Shown here one piece after another: positions 20,877 through 31,575 of a stretch of DNA of 64,000 nucleotides. The stretch's first letter is position 1; every line of letters starts with the position of its first letter. The stretch spans positions 136,840,457-136,904,456 of the forward strand of contig CM056994.1 in NCBI GenBank assembly GCA_029891345.1, read 5' to 3'. A program made the translations under genes and the position numbers. This stretch comes from Dryococelus australis (lineage: Eukaryota; Arthropoda; Insecta; Phasmatodea; Phasmatidae). Under the pieces are notes generated by a model, which had not been told where the DNA came from, searched no databases, and saw only the letters and a list, made by a program, of their open reading frames with translations.

Positions 20877-21440
20877 GTTGCCCATAAACAAGTTAACTGT
20901 GAAAGTGCCACCACCATTGCTAAACATCTTGGATACATACATAGGCAAGGCTGGGGTAGACCAAGGTTTTTTCCGTGTTAGACCTCAAGTCTGGCTTTTG
21001 GCAAATCCCAGTGAGACCAGAGGACAGACCCAAGACCGCGTTCACTACAGCAAACTGTATCAGTTCTGCTCCTTGCCCTTCGGTTTGCAGGATGTCACCA
21101 CGACCTTCCAAGCACTCATGATGCAGGTACTGGAAAAGTGTATCTGTCTTTTCACAACAGCGTACCTCGATGTAGGTCCCAGTCATGGGAAGAGCACGCT
21201 CACCACTATGCACTACCTAGTGATCAAGAGACTTGAAAGCCACGGCCTTACCTGCACCTCTGTAAGTGCCATGTTTGTGTGAACAAACTCCATTATTTAG
21301 GGCATGCCCTGAACATGCGGGGAACTGACCATCTCGTGAACAGTTGTAGCTGATTGATGGGAAACCCCTACCCCAGACATGCAAACAGCTACAGCAGTTC
21401 GTAAACCTAGTGAAATGGCTACACATCTACATCCCAAACT
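20877..21440 (+). pseudogene. pol: E2 reverse transcriptase
   Basis: Open from 20860 to 21282 across LTR-derived and RT sequence, so the ATG at 20860 is not original. Recognisable are LNILDTYIGKAG, the palm stretch YQFCSLPFGLQDVTTTFQAL (motif B) and TTAYLDVGPSHGKS, which is motif C with YLDV in place of YLDD. Further on, in another frame, are CKCHVCVNKLHYLGHAL traces. The motif A region near 20970 is scrambled. The loss of the second motif C aspartate would abolish DNA synthesis. Confidence 0.8.
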
Positions 21441-21926
21441 CTGCCCTAGATGCGGCACCCCTCTCCAACCTACTGTCACCCAATTAACAGTACCACTGGC
21501 CGGACACGGCCCGACAGGTCTTCAATGACCTGAAACGTAGGTTCTGCGAATCCCACCTGCTCACCCGCTCTTACTACTCCTGCTGCTTCTGTGTGCAGAC
21601 AGACATGAGGCAGGAGGGTTTGGGCGTGGTGTAATACCAGCTGGGTGATCTAGACAAATTGTTTGTTGTCGACAACGTAAGTGCAAATTTTGGGAAGACA
21701 GAGATATTATGTCGTGAAAGAGCGTGAGTGCCGCACAGTTGTATGGGTGCTGAAGTACTACTACCACCACCTGGAGGGCAGTGAGTTTACCTTGATTAAT
21801 GACAACCAGTGCTTGTTTTGGTGGGAGAGGGTGCAAAGTCAGAAGTTTAAGTCCACCTTGTGGGCCCTGGTACTCCCATCACTGACTTTGTCATTTAGCA
21901 TGTTCCTGGCCAGTACAACAAGATAG
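21441..21926 (+). pseudogene. pol: E2 RNase H remnant
   Basis: The stretch 21681-21926 carries YVVKERECRTVVWVLKYYYHHLEG and FTLINDNQCLFWW, aligning with the E-R-x-C-L-A-V and TD-x-x-L parts of gypsy RNase H; the final Asp region reads NDNQ. The first catalytic block lies near 21595 (VQTDMRQEG). It is broken by stops. Confidence 0.7.
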
Positions 21927-22099
21927 CGGACGAGCTGTCCTGCCACCCAAACTCCAACCATCAGGCATGCAATGACATCACCTGGGGCAACATCTTTTCC
22001 CCATCCCACAAAAGTTAACACAGTATGGCATGAGATTGTTAGGGTAGAAGGAACGGCATGCAAGTCCGAGCACCTGGATCACCACCGCTTGATTGACGT

Positions 22100-22860
22100 C
22101 ATCCTCTAGTACTGCACGCGTTGCACTGATACCTCCTAGAGAGTGTTTGTGCCGGTGATCGCATGGCCGTGTATTAACTACACTATGACAACACCACCAT
22201 GGGCCATACTGGTGCCAATGAGATGAGGTGTGTATGGACGAATACTTCCACTGGCTCAGGATCAACAAAGAGACTCACCAGTATGTGTGCATGTGTGTGT
22301 TGTGCCAGACACACAAGACCTGCAACTGCAACAGTGAACAGCAGCACTCCACAGAAACAACACAGCTGTTTGACATAGTAACCCTTGATGTTTAGGCCCC
22401 TACTTCAGAACCACTTAGGGCAAACTTTTAGTAGTTATTGTGACCAACCTCTTCACCTACTGAGTGGTTGTATTCCCAGGCAATACCACCCGGGCCAGCA
22501 CCATTGCCCACTTACTGAAGTCAGGATGTTTTCCTCTGTGGGGTTACCCTCGGGTACTTCTGACCGACAATGGCACCCAGTTTGCAGGCCGTAGATGGCT
22601 GACAGTCTGCACTCATTGGCTCATAAGGAATCACACCACCCATGTCTACCACACACAGGGCAATCCGGCTGAGCTCCAGAACCAGGAGATAAAGGTCCAG
22701 TTGCAGGTGTACATCGTAGGGAGTATCACACAAAATACTATGTACACTTACGCTGGACACAGTTTGATTTGTGCAAGTGCGCCAAAGCCTTTACCAGGGT
22801 GTGGCCTGTGCAGCTGTTGCAAGGGAGGGACCTGCCAAGGTCGGGTCAACTAGAAGTGCA
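22100..22860 (+). pseudogene. pol: E2 integrase remnant
   Basis: The zinc-binding part ends with VCMCVLCQTHKTCN near 22290-22330. The core then appears in 22464-22853: VVFPGNTTRASTIAHLL, LLTDNGTQFAGRRW with the second catalytic Asp, and THVYHTQGNPAELQNQEIK with the Glu region. The first Asp region (FDIVTLDV) is followed by a stop at 22395. Function would be strand transfer. Confidence 0.8.
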
Positions 22861-24134
22861 GGGTCAGGAGGAACTGGAGGAATGTCCCGTACACTGCAGG
22901 AAAAGGATGCAGTGTGAGAGGGAGCGCGTGTCCATCGGGTAGCATACATCATGGTTCATATGCCCACCACCTCCTGCCTCCCGAACTTCAACCTGGACAG
23001 TATGTGTACGTGTGCGCCTATCTCCTCTCAGCAGGGCAGAGACAGATTTGCATGGCTCTGGCACCCATTGGACAGGCCTAAGGACCATCATAGACCATGG
23101 AGGTACTTCATCTTACCTAGTACAGCTTGGTGATGGTTGACCACAGAAAATCTACTGCTACAATCTGCACGCAGCTAATGACCTAGATAGTGATTGTGCC
23201 TTGCAAGCACAGACTCCCGCCCCGGAACCATGCAACCCATAGGGCGAGATGGCCTTAGACACAGTGTTTGTGATCCCCACTCGCACCAAACACTTCAGGA
23301 CAGCAGGGTTTACACAAACGTTAAGACCCACGAGCTTTGCGGGTTTCTACTTGGAGACTCTACTCATGGGGATGTCAGGCCCACCATCGCCACCACTTGC
23401 ACAGGGACTCCGCGGGATGTAGACTGTTCCTCAACCTCATCCCCGGATGTCGTGAGTTTCCCGCCAGAGTGAGCGAGTGAATGAAGAGATTTTGGCGGTT
23501 CTTAACAGCAATGTATTGAGAGCAGATGCCTGCCAGAGGACTCAGAATTTAGTGCCAAGCAGACATCCCCAGATTTCATGGGTTTTTCACTAGCATACTC
23601 GGAGTCTATTGTCGAGCAACTTCTGTCATGACTGGAAATGCCTGAGACAACCTGGTTCTATTGGTCGCCGGACGTGTCCATGGAGGATTCCGTCTCCTCT
23701 GCGTAGTAGTGGAGGTAGATGGTGAGTCCCTTTGTGCATGTAAGGCAGGTAAGAAGTAGGGTAACTACATCACGGACCTCTTAAAGGATAGTGCGTCCAC
23801 TGACGAAGGGGAACACATGCTGAAAATGCCTAGTACAGCTGCAATCCCTCTCCCCTGCAGAGCTAGGAGGATCGTAGGCACCGTATGCAGTGCAGGTAGG
23901 TCCACCTACCCCTTTCCCAGGGGATACAACACCAAGATGCTACAACTTCACCCATTGCTTCAGGCGGGCCCACTCCTGCTATGACACACTCTCTTCATGC
24001 CCATGTCATACACAAGCCAGTGATGCCTAGAGCCACACCGACCCCATTCGCCAGGACACACATATTTTGGTCTCGCATGCTTGCGCCTATGATGGCCTAG
24101 TAAGTAAGAGAATGGGAGGGGAGGGCAGAGCATT
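22861..24134 (+). other. E2 3' internal region and polypurine tract
   Basis: C-rich sequence with scattered open frames (22951-23133, 23194-23472) and no recognised domain. A purine run GAATGGGAGGGGAGGGCAGAG at about 24110-24130 lies just before the LTR start and is the probable polypurine tract. Confidence 0.6.
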
Positions 24135-24500
24135 TGTCATCTAACCTCGTCCCTCGGCCAGCATAAGCCTGTCATGAGCTGCATGCACGTGAGGCGCAGG
24201 GACGTATAATGTGTTTTTTGCATGTGTTTGGTGCGTGGGTGCGTATGTAAAGTGGATTAAAGATTGGTCTACGACTGAAGCCACCAACAAAAGGGTTCTG
24301 TTAGTATTAAGGGTTTTTATATATTGCCTTTCCCGTGCACTCTAGTGCACGGTTTTGTAAATTAGTAAGCAAGATATTTATATATGTATTTGCTGTGCAC
24401 GTCCTTGTGATTAACATTATGTATTCCTTCACTTCTTGTGCTGACTAGTGTCCCCACTTTTAACTGCCATTTGGCAGTTGCACGTTGGAGCTCAAACCAG
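24135..24500 (+). repeat. E2 3' LTR (right end uncertain)
   Basis: Starts TGTCATCTAACC after the polypurine tract; the first 80 bases match the left fragment. Inside, 24333-24352 is a palindrome with 9-base arms CCGTGCACT and AGTGCACGG. Confidence 0.6.
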
Positions 24501-24541
24501 ACAGGTGCATGCTGCGTGGCCTGCGGGGCTCTCGACTTTAA

Positions 24542-24965
24542 TATAGGCTGTTCATGGTAAAATGAGCACTTTTGAAATCAACCTTAGAAAAATGTCATTC
24601 CCCTTACTCGCATATATTTTTACGGGGGCCCTGAGTGTCATGTGCCCTGTAAAGTTGGTAACAATGGATGGAAAGTAGTTCCATATCTTAACGTCTGCTA
24701 ATAAAAGTGTTGGTAAACATTTGTGATGAGTTAAATTATTTCTTTCACTTTCTGTTTCTTTGTAAGCATCAAAGTGTGAAAATGAACAGATTTGATAATT
24801 TTCCTTTTTCAATAATTTTACTGTTTCACTTGACTGATGCATGAATAAAGTGATGACACCCATGACAATTTTAATTTAAATAAGGCGGAAGAATACACAA
24901 CATGCATACAAGTAGATTTTCAGCACAGCTTTCAAAAGTGCTCATTTTACTGTGAACAGCCTATA
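24542..24965. mobile_element. MITE copy 1
   Basis: TATAGGCTGTTCA at 24542-24554 is repeated inverted at 24953-24965, and the inverted similarity continues inward to TGAGCACTTTTGAAA / TTTCAAAAGTGCTCA. The 424-bp body has no gene. It aligns along nearly its whole length with 35450-35896, which makes it a dispersed family. TA-rich termini suggest a TA-type target site. Confidence 0.85.
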
Positions 24966-26690
24966 ATTTGGCCCTCAGATTTTCCTACTGTGAGGTGACT
25001 TAGTGGACCAACCTCAGGCTATACAGGCAAGGCCTCATGCATGTGTTTTGTGCCGCAGTGTTTCTTGTATTGTTCAATAACATTCTTTTTAAGTTTGTGT
25101 AGCGCCCCGCCCATATCAGTGTTAGAGTAATATATAATAAACCCCGGATGGCTCTGGATATAACATGCACGTGGTCACACTTAATTCCTATATTTAAGTG
25201 ACCAGCCTTCCTGTTCCTCCATTTGGCATGCTCCGTGGCCGACAATGAAGCTGAAGAGTATGTTTCAGTATTAAACATCCAGCCATGTGGTGAGGTAATG
25301 ACCCTGGTAAGAGTTTCTGCTCACCGGGTGGCTATTCACGAAATCACAGCTTGGCACCCTGGGATTACATCTGCACATTTCTTCCATCTAACGAATTACT
25401 AATTAATGCAGATAACAATGAATTTGTGTTAAATATTTGTGTAGCATAATTTTTTTTAAACATTGTAAAAATTGGAAGTTCACCTGGTCGAAATAGTAGA
25501 GGTGTGTGAGGACTTGAAAATCGAGCTCGTGCCAAATACCCACTTGCTACTCGATCTCAGCACAAAATATTTTCAGGCTTGAAATTTTTGATCTTCAGAT
25601 CATTCAGTTGGTAACCTATGAGACTGTATTTCACTGTTAAAGGAAGAAAACAAGAAGTTGTTTATTAGTGAAACGTGTAAATATTCAATAAATGGGCATA
25701 TTCCAATAAAAGAAATTATCAGAAATATAGTGTGAACACTGATAAACAGCAAAATTATCCTAAAACTTGGCCGGAATTCCATCTAAGATGCAGCACCTGA
25801 TGGAGCAGTTGATTAGATGTTTGCTAGAAAATAAGATGTTATTCATTTACAAAATTATTTTTTAAAAGATATATGTGTTACAGTTAAAATTATTTGCAAG
25901 AATTGCATGTACCAACACAAATTCCTATCAAAATTAGTATAAAAATGGGGCCGCGAATTGCCCTACAACATACGTAGCGGCTGACAAGAAAGTATTTTTA
26001 TAAAAATAAGACCATTCATAGGGACACTTGTTTTTTGCAAGGCACAAAATCATGAAATTTCTTTAATTGGGTGAAATCACAAAAGAACCAAGCACTATGC
26101 AGAAATATGAAATTAATTGTGAAAGATTTGCATATGAATTAGTACTTCGTTTGTTGGCTCACATACAAAGTTGTAAAAACATAGTTGGTACACGCAATAT
26201 ATTGCAAGTTTATATTGAATTTATCGCTCATTGGAACAACATTCAATTGTACAGAGTGAGACATAACAATTTAAAATGGCATTCGTTTTGGTTATCAAAA
26301 ATATGTTGTTTTAAACTTGATGTTTTAAGTGTTTGATATAGCAATATAAGTTGCATAGGAAAAATTTTCCTTTTGTAAAGAAATTGACGTTGTGAAGTAC
26401 ATTTACAATAAGCATACATGTGGCTTAAACATACAAATGCCAACAGCACAGCACGTAAACACAAACAATATATTGGTCCATCAATAGCATTTGCAGAGAA
26501 AACAGAAATCTATAACGACTACCTTTTATGGCTTTGATAAAATATTTTTTTATATCCTTACACAAATCTTGTACTTGAAGCACCATAAAGAAATTAAACC
26601 AGTTTTCATAAATTACAAAGCTTTTGAGATTTCGCAATGAAATTGTTAGGCTGATGCAAAATGTGGCACTCTCCAAAATATTTTTGCTGT
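24966..26690. other. no gene seen
   Basis: AT-rich sequence with short unsupported frames (for example 25000-25278 minus, 26067-26336 plus, 26425-26703 minus). No domains, repeats or RNA genes were recognised. Confidence 0.5.
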
Positions 26691-27079
26691 TGACGCGTGA
26701 CACCTTGACACTGGGGAAGATACGTCACCATGTCAAAAACGCATTGGTGGGTGCTAGGTTAGTCACACCTGGGTTTGAAGTTTAGGACTCTAGTCCATTC
26801 ATGATACTGGAGAACGTCCTGTGTAAAGTACAGGCCTGGTAACTTTGCGGCAGGGCATGAAGTATGGTACTGCAAGTGCTACTTTAAGCTTTGGTGGGTT
26901 TACTATAGCAGGTATATTTGGGCAATGCTTAACCTGTGGAGGTTGACTGACCTGCGGTGATTCTAACTTGTGTGAGTTAGAACATGGCTGGCTGGTGGTC
27001 AGGTGCTCCCTAGTGTGTATGGTTGCTGGTGCTGGCTCTGCTATTTGTATTCCTCAACAGCGTGGGTTGGCGATCCCAT
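26691..27079 (-). repeat. E3 3' LTR (left copy)
   Basis: Direct repeat of 30426-30812. On the plus strand it runs from TGACGCGTGA to GTTGGCGATCC. Shared landmarks include GTAAAGTACAGGCCTGGTA, GTGTGAGTTAGAACATGGCTGG and GGCTCTGCTATTTGTA. The element reads on the minus strand, so this is its 3' LTR. The outer edge in sense orientation is imprecise because similarity stops abruptly. Confidence 0.8.
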
Positions 27080-28312
27080 GGGATTTGACTTGTACACTCA
27101 CATAGGGGGTGTGTTTCCTTTGTTAGGCGGATGGATGCTGCATAAAGATCTGTTGGAATCTCCAGTGTGGCTGGTCTTTGCATGCCATATATCACCATGC
27201 AGAAAATAGGAAAAGAGGGCATAGAAGAATTCCCTTGAAAATAAATATAACATATTCTGACTTGCTATTACAAACACTTTCTCATTTAGAATGTCTCTTC
27301 TGTTTGTGATCTCTTTAGATAATCTATACAGTGCAAAATATAATAATTTTTAATGTGTTTGTGCTTATATACAACATAATCAGTAAGGTTTGATGCTTCT
27401 TGAAACGATTCTACACAAAACATGAATTGAGTTATTGAAAGAAATTCAAAATCTATATACAACATAAAATTTGAACTTGGGTTTGCTTTAAAATAGAAAA
27501 TTGCAAATTGATTTGACACAATTCTAAGAAAATTTTATAACAATTTTCTTGAGGTGATTCTATGGAAAGCAATCTATGTTGAGTTATTAAAGTCTTTAAC
27601 AAATGTATTTCCACAGTAGTTAGAAATTTTCAATGATTTCAATCAATTTTCTCTTCAACAAAAATTCTCTGACTTCAAATATTTTTACACATATGATGTC
27701 TTCTTAACACACATTGCGTGCCACTGGGACTAGGGGTGTCCGAAGTGTTCATGTCAAACTTTATGAATGGTGATTAACGAGCCATTATCACATTGGCTAC
27801 TTACGTAATTTCACTGAAATTAGTGAGAGGAATTAAACAGCTGATATGACTGCAAAGAAAAGAAGCTGGTGAAGTTAGAGTATTGTGCTTGAGCAAGCGT
27901 CTATAATTGCTCATAATTACGTAATCGCCCTGATCACTGAATGGCGTATGTTGGCCGTACGTGCTTACTGATTAGTAAAAGAGGGATTGTGTATTGACTG
28001 CTATCAAAATTAAGTCTGTTGGTGTGTGGCACTTTCACTCACCGTTTTCTGCGTTCCCTTTTTCTTCGGAGATCGCCCCTGCTTATGTAAGGCTGCATGC
28101 TGACGATATAGCCAGGTGAAGTGGACAGTAGGCCTCCAGGGAGCCTCTCAATACCGGTCTGGCACCAAGTTGGTCTGGCAGGTGCGGGGCGGCTGCACTT
28201 GACGTTGAAGGTTGGGTGTCGCTGAAGGACCATCCCTTGCAAAGAACGAGGGCTGATCTTTAGATGTGGGGGGACAATCTGTGACTGCATTATCATGATG
28301 CTATGCTGTCAT
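27080..28312. other. E3 3' internal region without pol
   Basis: The 27080-28020 part is AT-rich with no coding trace. The 28039-28296 minus-strand frame ends in a highly basic stretch (RGDLRRKRERRKR) but has no recognised domain. Confidence 0.45.
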
Positions 28313-28968
28313 CTACATTGCTGTCACTGGTAGTCTGGAGACTGCATTACCTACCCCCTCAGGTGATTGGGCCGGAACTGGAGATTGGGCTGTGACCTCC
28401 AGCTCTACGGCTCTCTTGGTCCCGGTGTTCAGTGGCTCAGTTGCTGTCAGGGGTTGTCTGGAGGCTGTGTCGCCTACCCTCACGGTTGGCTGGGCCAGAG
28501 CTGGAGATAGAGATGTGCCCTGTGGCTCGACCGCTTTGTGACTCCCTTTCTCCTCCAAGGTTAGGGCTTGGTTCTTGGTCTAGACGTCGGGTGGCTCCAT
28601 TGCAGTAGGGGTTATATGGAGGCTGCATCACCTATCCCTTCGGTTGAAGACATCTTTGCTGTTGACTGTGTAGCTGGTGCAGGTAGTGGTTCCATTTGTG
28701 CTACCATCTCTCTGGCTGCAGATGCTGGAGCCGGAAGCCCAGGTATGGCCTCTAGCTGGATGGCAGGTTCGCTGTGGATCGTCTTCTTCTGTCCTTGAAG
28801 ATGCGCTAGCTGTTTGGTCCATGTGTCAGGTGACACGAGGCCCTCATCGATCGTCTGTGGTAGGCTTGCCATCTGACATTCTTGTGCTGCCCCTCTGACT
28901 GGAGACTCGCTGATGATTTTCCTTTGTCCAGGGAGCTGTACTTGTGAGGATGGAGGCTGAAAGGTCAA
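28313..28968 (-). repeat. E3 proline-rich tract with about 120-160-bp repeats
   Basis: Two and a half imperfect units begin near 28319, 28440 and 28600 (plus strand), each with a variant of GGTTGTCTGGAGGCTG...CACC. On the minus strand they read as Pro/Ala/Thr-rich peptide with recurring VGDTASRQPLTATEP-like and VGNAVSRLPVTAM-like segments. Comparable in position and composition to the repetitive 3' region of E1. Confidence 0.55.
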
Positions 28969-29040
28969 TGTTCGTAATTTTGTATCCGGCTCTGCTTTCA
29001 GTTCATTCTTTACCCTTTGGAGGGGAGGAGGGCTGACTTC

Positions 29041-29098
29041 TTTCTTACTCTCAAAGCAGGGCTGACTTTTTTCTTATTCTCAAAGCAGGGCTGACTTT
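29041..29098. repeat. 29-bp tandem duplication
   Basis: Two adjacent copies beginning TTCTTA(C/T)TCTCAAAGCAGG, at the 3' end of the E3 gag, one difference apart. Confidence 0.75.
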
Positions 29099-30261
29099 TC
29101 GATGCAATTACAGTTTGAATGCCTCTTGGGACAAAACCAGCATTTCGGTAGCTTGGTGTCACAGGGAGGGGGCGGGCGTGGCATTGTCTGCTTCTCTTCT
29201 CCTCTCTCCCTCTTGATCAGCGTAGTGAGGAAGTGGAACAGCAAGTTGCTTACAAAGATGGGTGCTGGGGGAGTAGGGGAGGGTGCACGGCCTGTCATCC
29301 TTGCTTCTTTCTTCCTCCTACCCTGCTGCCTATGGTCCAGCTCGTCATGCTCGCGAAAATTGCAACCTGTTTCTTTGACTCGTGCTGTCATTTCTTCCAC
29401 TTTCCGTGGTTTTAGGCTTTGTAGAAAGTTTCTGAGCTTTGGTAGCAATGTGCGAGTTACATTCAGAACACAGATTTGCTCATTTCTGGCAGGGAATATT
29501 CGTTGGTACGTCTATATGTTCTGGCGGGTGAATATCTCTGCCTCTTTGTCTGGTACTTGTGTACAGCTATAGAATTCCATCGAGGGGTGCATCAGTATCT
29601 CCTCACTTGTAAATTGTGTGGTGCAATGGGTACTGAGTTGGCTCCACTCTGAAATGAATTTGCCATACTTTTGCCACCATTTGAGGGCCTTGCCCTTGAG
29701 TTTCGCTTGTACCGTATTGACCCACTGCTTCTCAGGAATTTCTTTGATCCAAAACTCCTTGTTGCATCTGCTGTGAACACCACTGTGTGCTCATGAGGAC
29801 GTTCCACGAATTCTGGTAACTGATACATACTCTCCCGTGTACCGAGCGATGCTTGTGTGGGAAGCTGGTTCAGAATTATGTGGTCTGTAATCAGCAGCTC
29901 ACCAATACATTTCACATTGGAAAACCATCCCTGGTCGGCATGTTCTCTTGTCCACCCAACCGATACATCTGTGGTGGTATGTTTCCCCACACAGGATGCA
30001 GCGTACTGTGTGAGTACCATGTCCTGGGCAGGTGGTCCAATTGCAGAAGGCTGTTTGTCATATTCAACTCTGATTGCTTTGATTCTCCAGACAGTCTGTG
30101 AATCTGGCTTCGTCCTCACAGCCTAGACAGGTGTAGTGAAACCAGTGTTAACAATGGGCACATTCTATGTGATGTGTCCCCATGTCAGTGCAATTTGGCT
30201 GAGAACAGCGGTCTGGTTTGGTTTCAGTTGGCACGTGCTCGGTTATGTCTGTGTCTGACAT
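29080..30261 (-). pseudogene. gag: E3 gag with two N-terminal PHD-like zinc fingers
   Basis: Start at the minus-strand ATG 30259-30261 (MSDTDITEHVP). Finger 1 has CSQPNC, IECAHC, HWFHYTCLGC; finger 2 has FCNWTTC, VRCILC, YHHRCIGW. One in-frame stop lies between CAHC and HWFHY. The Gag core follows with KLKGKALKWWQKYGKFISEW (about 29700-29640), DKEAEIFTRQNIQTYQRIFP and LLPKLRNFLQSLKPRKVEEM, then a basic region and a C-terminal KCWFCPKRHSNCNC knuckle-like motif near 29110-29150. Landmarks align with E1 Gag throughout. Frames change at least twice, so it is inactive. It would assemble particles and bind RNA. Confidence 0.82.
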
Positions 30262-30395
30262 TATTGCTTGATTGTTGAGCACTACGTAGTGTTTTCAGAC
30301 TGCCCAAATACTGGTTAGACGCCTGGTTAGAACTACTAGTACTGGGTTGGGCTGATCTGGTCCTGCTTAATTAATTGACTTAATTAAGTAGCAGT

Positions 30396-30413
30396 GCCCT
30401 ACGTTGGACGCCA
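30396..30413 (-). promoter_or_regulatory. E3 primer-binding site, tRNA-Lys type
   Basis: On the minus strand TGGCGTCCAACGTAGGGC, two changes from the tRNA-Lys(CUU) complement, preceded by a 10-12-base spacer ending ATTTTC as in E1. It lies just inside the LTR at 30426. A palindromic TTAATTAA-rich stretch (30365-30387) follows downstream in the leader. Confidence 0.8.
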
Positions 30414-30425
30414 GAAAATATCTTT

Positions 30426-30812
30426 TGACACGTGATGCCTGGAGGGTGAGGAAGGTACGTCATCACATCTAAACTACTTTGGTGGGTGCTAGGTCAGTCC
30501 CACCCGTTTTCTGGGTTTTGTGCTCTAGTCCTTTCGTTCTTCTGGAGCTCATCCAGTGTAAAGTACAGGCCTGGTAGCTTTGCAGAAGGGCACAATGTCT
30601 GATACTGCAAGTATCACTTTACTCTTTAGTGTGTTTGCTCTAGCGGGTATACCTGGGTGACGAGTAACCTGTAGAGGCTGTCTGATCTGAGGTGATTCTG
30701 ACTTGTGTGAGTTAGAACATGGCTGGCAGGTGGTCAGGGGCTTGCTATGTTGTACAGTTGCTGGGGCTGGCTCTGCTATTTGTACTCCCCACCAGGTGGG
30801 TTGGCGATCCGG
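30426..30812 (-). repeat. E3 5' LTR (right copy)
   Basis: Direct repeat of 26691-27079, plus strand TGACACGTGA to GTTGGCGATCC. Its CA end in sense orientation abuts the leader with the primer site, which fixes element polarity. Similarity ends abruptly at about 30812, so either the other edge of the LTR is here or one copy is interrupted. Confidence 0.8.
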
Positions 30813-31452
30813 ATTATTTATATAAGTTAAACATTTACGTATCAGTAATGAAAATGGCTGATAGTGCACTATGTTTTTCCTCTTCTATATTTCTGTATTC
30901 TGCAGCTGTCTAGCCAGTCTGTGTATAAAATAAAATAACTTTTCCAGTAAAATAATTGTTCGGATTGGTACAGTGTGGCTGATTTGAGCCTTTATATGTT
31001 GTGACGGTATCCGCACATCAGAACTACGCCTAAGTTCACCTCGCCTTGGATTATTGTTTCCTACATGAGGATCATGAGCATAGCTTACCTGTGGTGCGAT
31101 AGGACCCACTCTACTGACCACCTAGCTGCTGTAGCAGACATGAGTGCTGCAAAGCAAATGGCGCTTGGCATGCTAGTGTGCTGCTTTGAAGCTTCACCTG
31201 CTGTCCCGCCACTCCCCGGCGTGTCTCCATGATGTGACGCTGGTCAGCCAAGATGTCACCAGAGTGCGTTTCTGCTCCAAGAACGTTGGAAATTGTTCCA
31301 GAAGTCGATGACTATTTTGTATGCAAAAAGGCTTGTTTTTTTTCCCTGTTCGGGGAGACAGGCCAGGGACTTTTTAAAGGAAGGAACTGCTGTTCCTCTA
31401 TTTGAAAAATGGCAGGGGTGGGAGGTTGCTCAGCAGAGTTGTCAATGTTATG
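30813..31452. other. no gene seen
   Basis: Short unsupported frames only. GC content is higher around 31020-31260. No domain recognised. Confidence 0.45.
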
Positions 31453-31543
31453 CAGGGGCAAAGTGTCCATAGAAGCAATGGAAGCATTGCTTCCCCTTTA
31501 ATTACAGTCTATCAAATAATAATCACTCTGAAAATTTGCAGCC

Positions 31544-31575
<32 letters not shown>

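Larger units (their letters stand above)
20786..24500 (+). mobile_element. E2: truncated Ty3/gypsy element
   Basis: LTR fragment, RT, RNase H, integrase and polypurine tract occur in gypsy order, and a second LTR begins at 24135. The right end is uncertain because the 5' copy is too short to define it; 24500 is an estimate. Almost every frame is broken. Confidence 0.75.
26691..30812 (-). mobile_element. E3: gag-only LTR retrotransposon
   Basis: Two LTR-like direct repeats of about 390 bases enclose a minus-strand primer site (30396-30413), a gag gene (30261 to about 29080) and a proline-rich tract. No protease, RT, RNase H or integrase trace exists between 28300 and 27080. The Gag has the same two-finger N-terminus as E1, and the leader has the same primer and spacer, so this looks like a non-autonomous relative or an internally deleted derivative. 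Confidence 0.75.

Noticed and set aside
29102-29572. 156-codon plus-strand frame
   Set aside because: It is antisense to the E3 gag, which has a recognisable Gag core on the minus strand.
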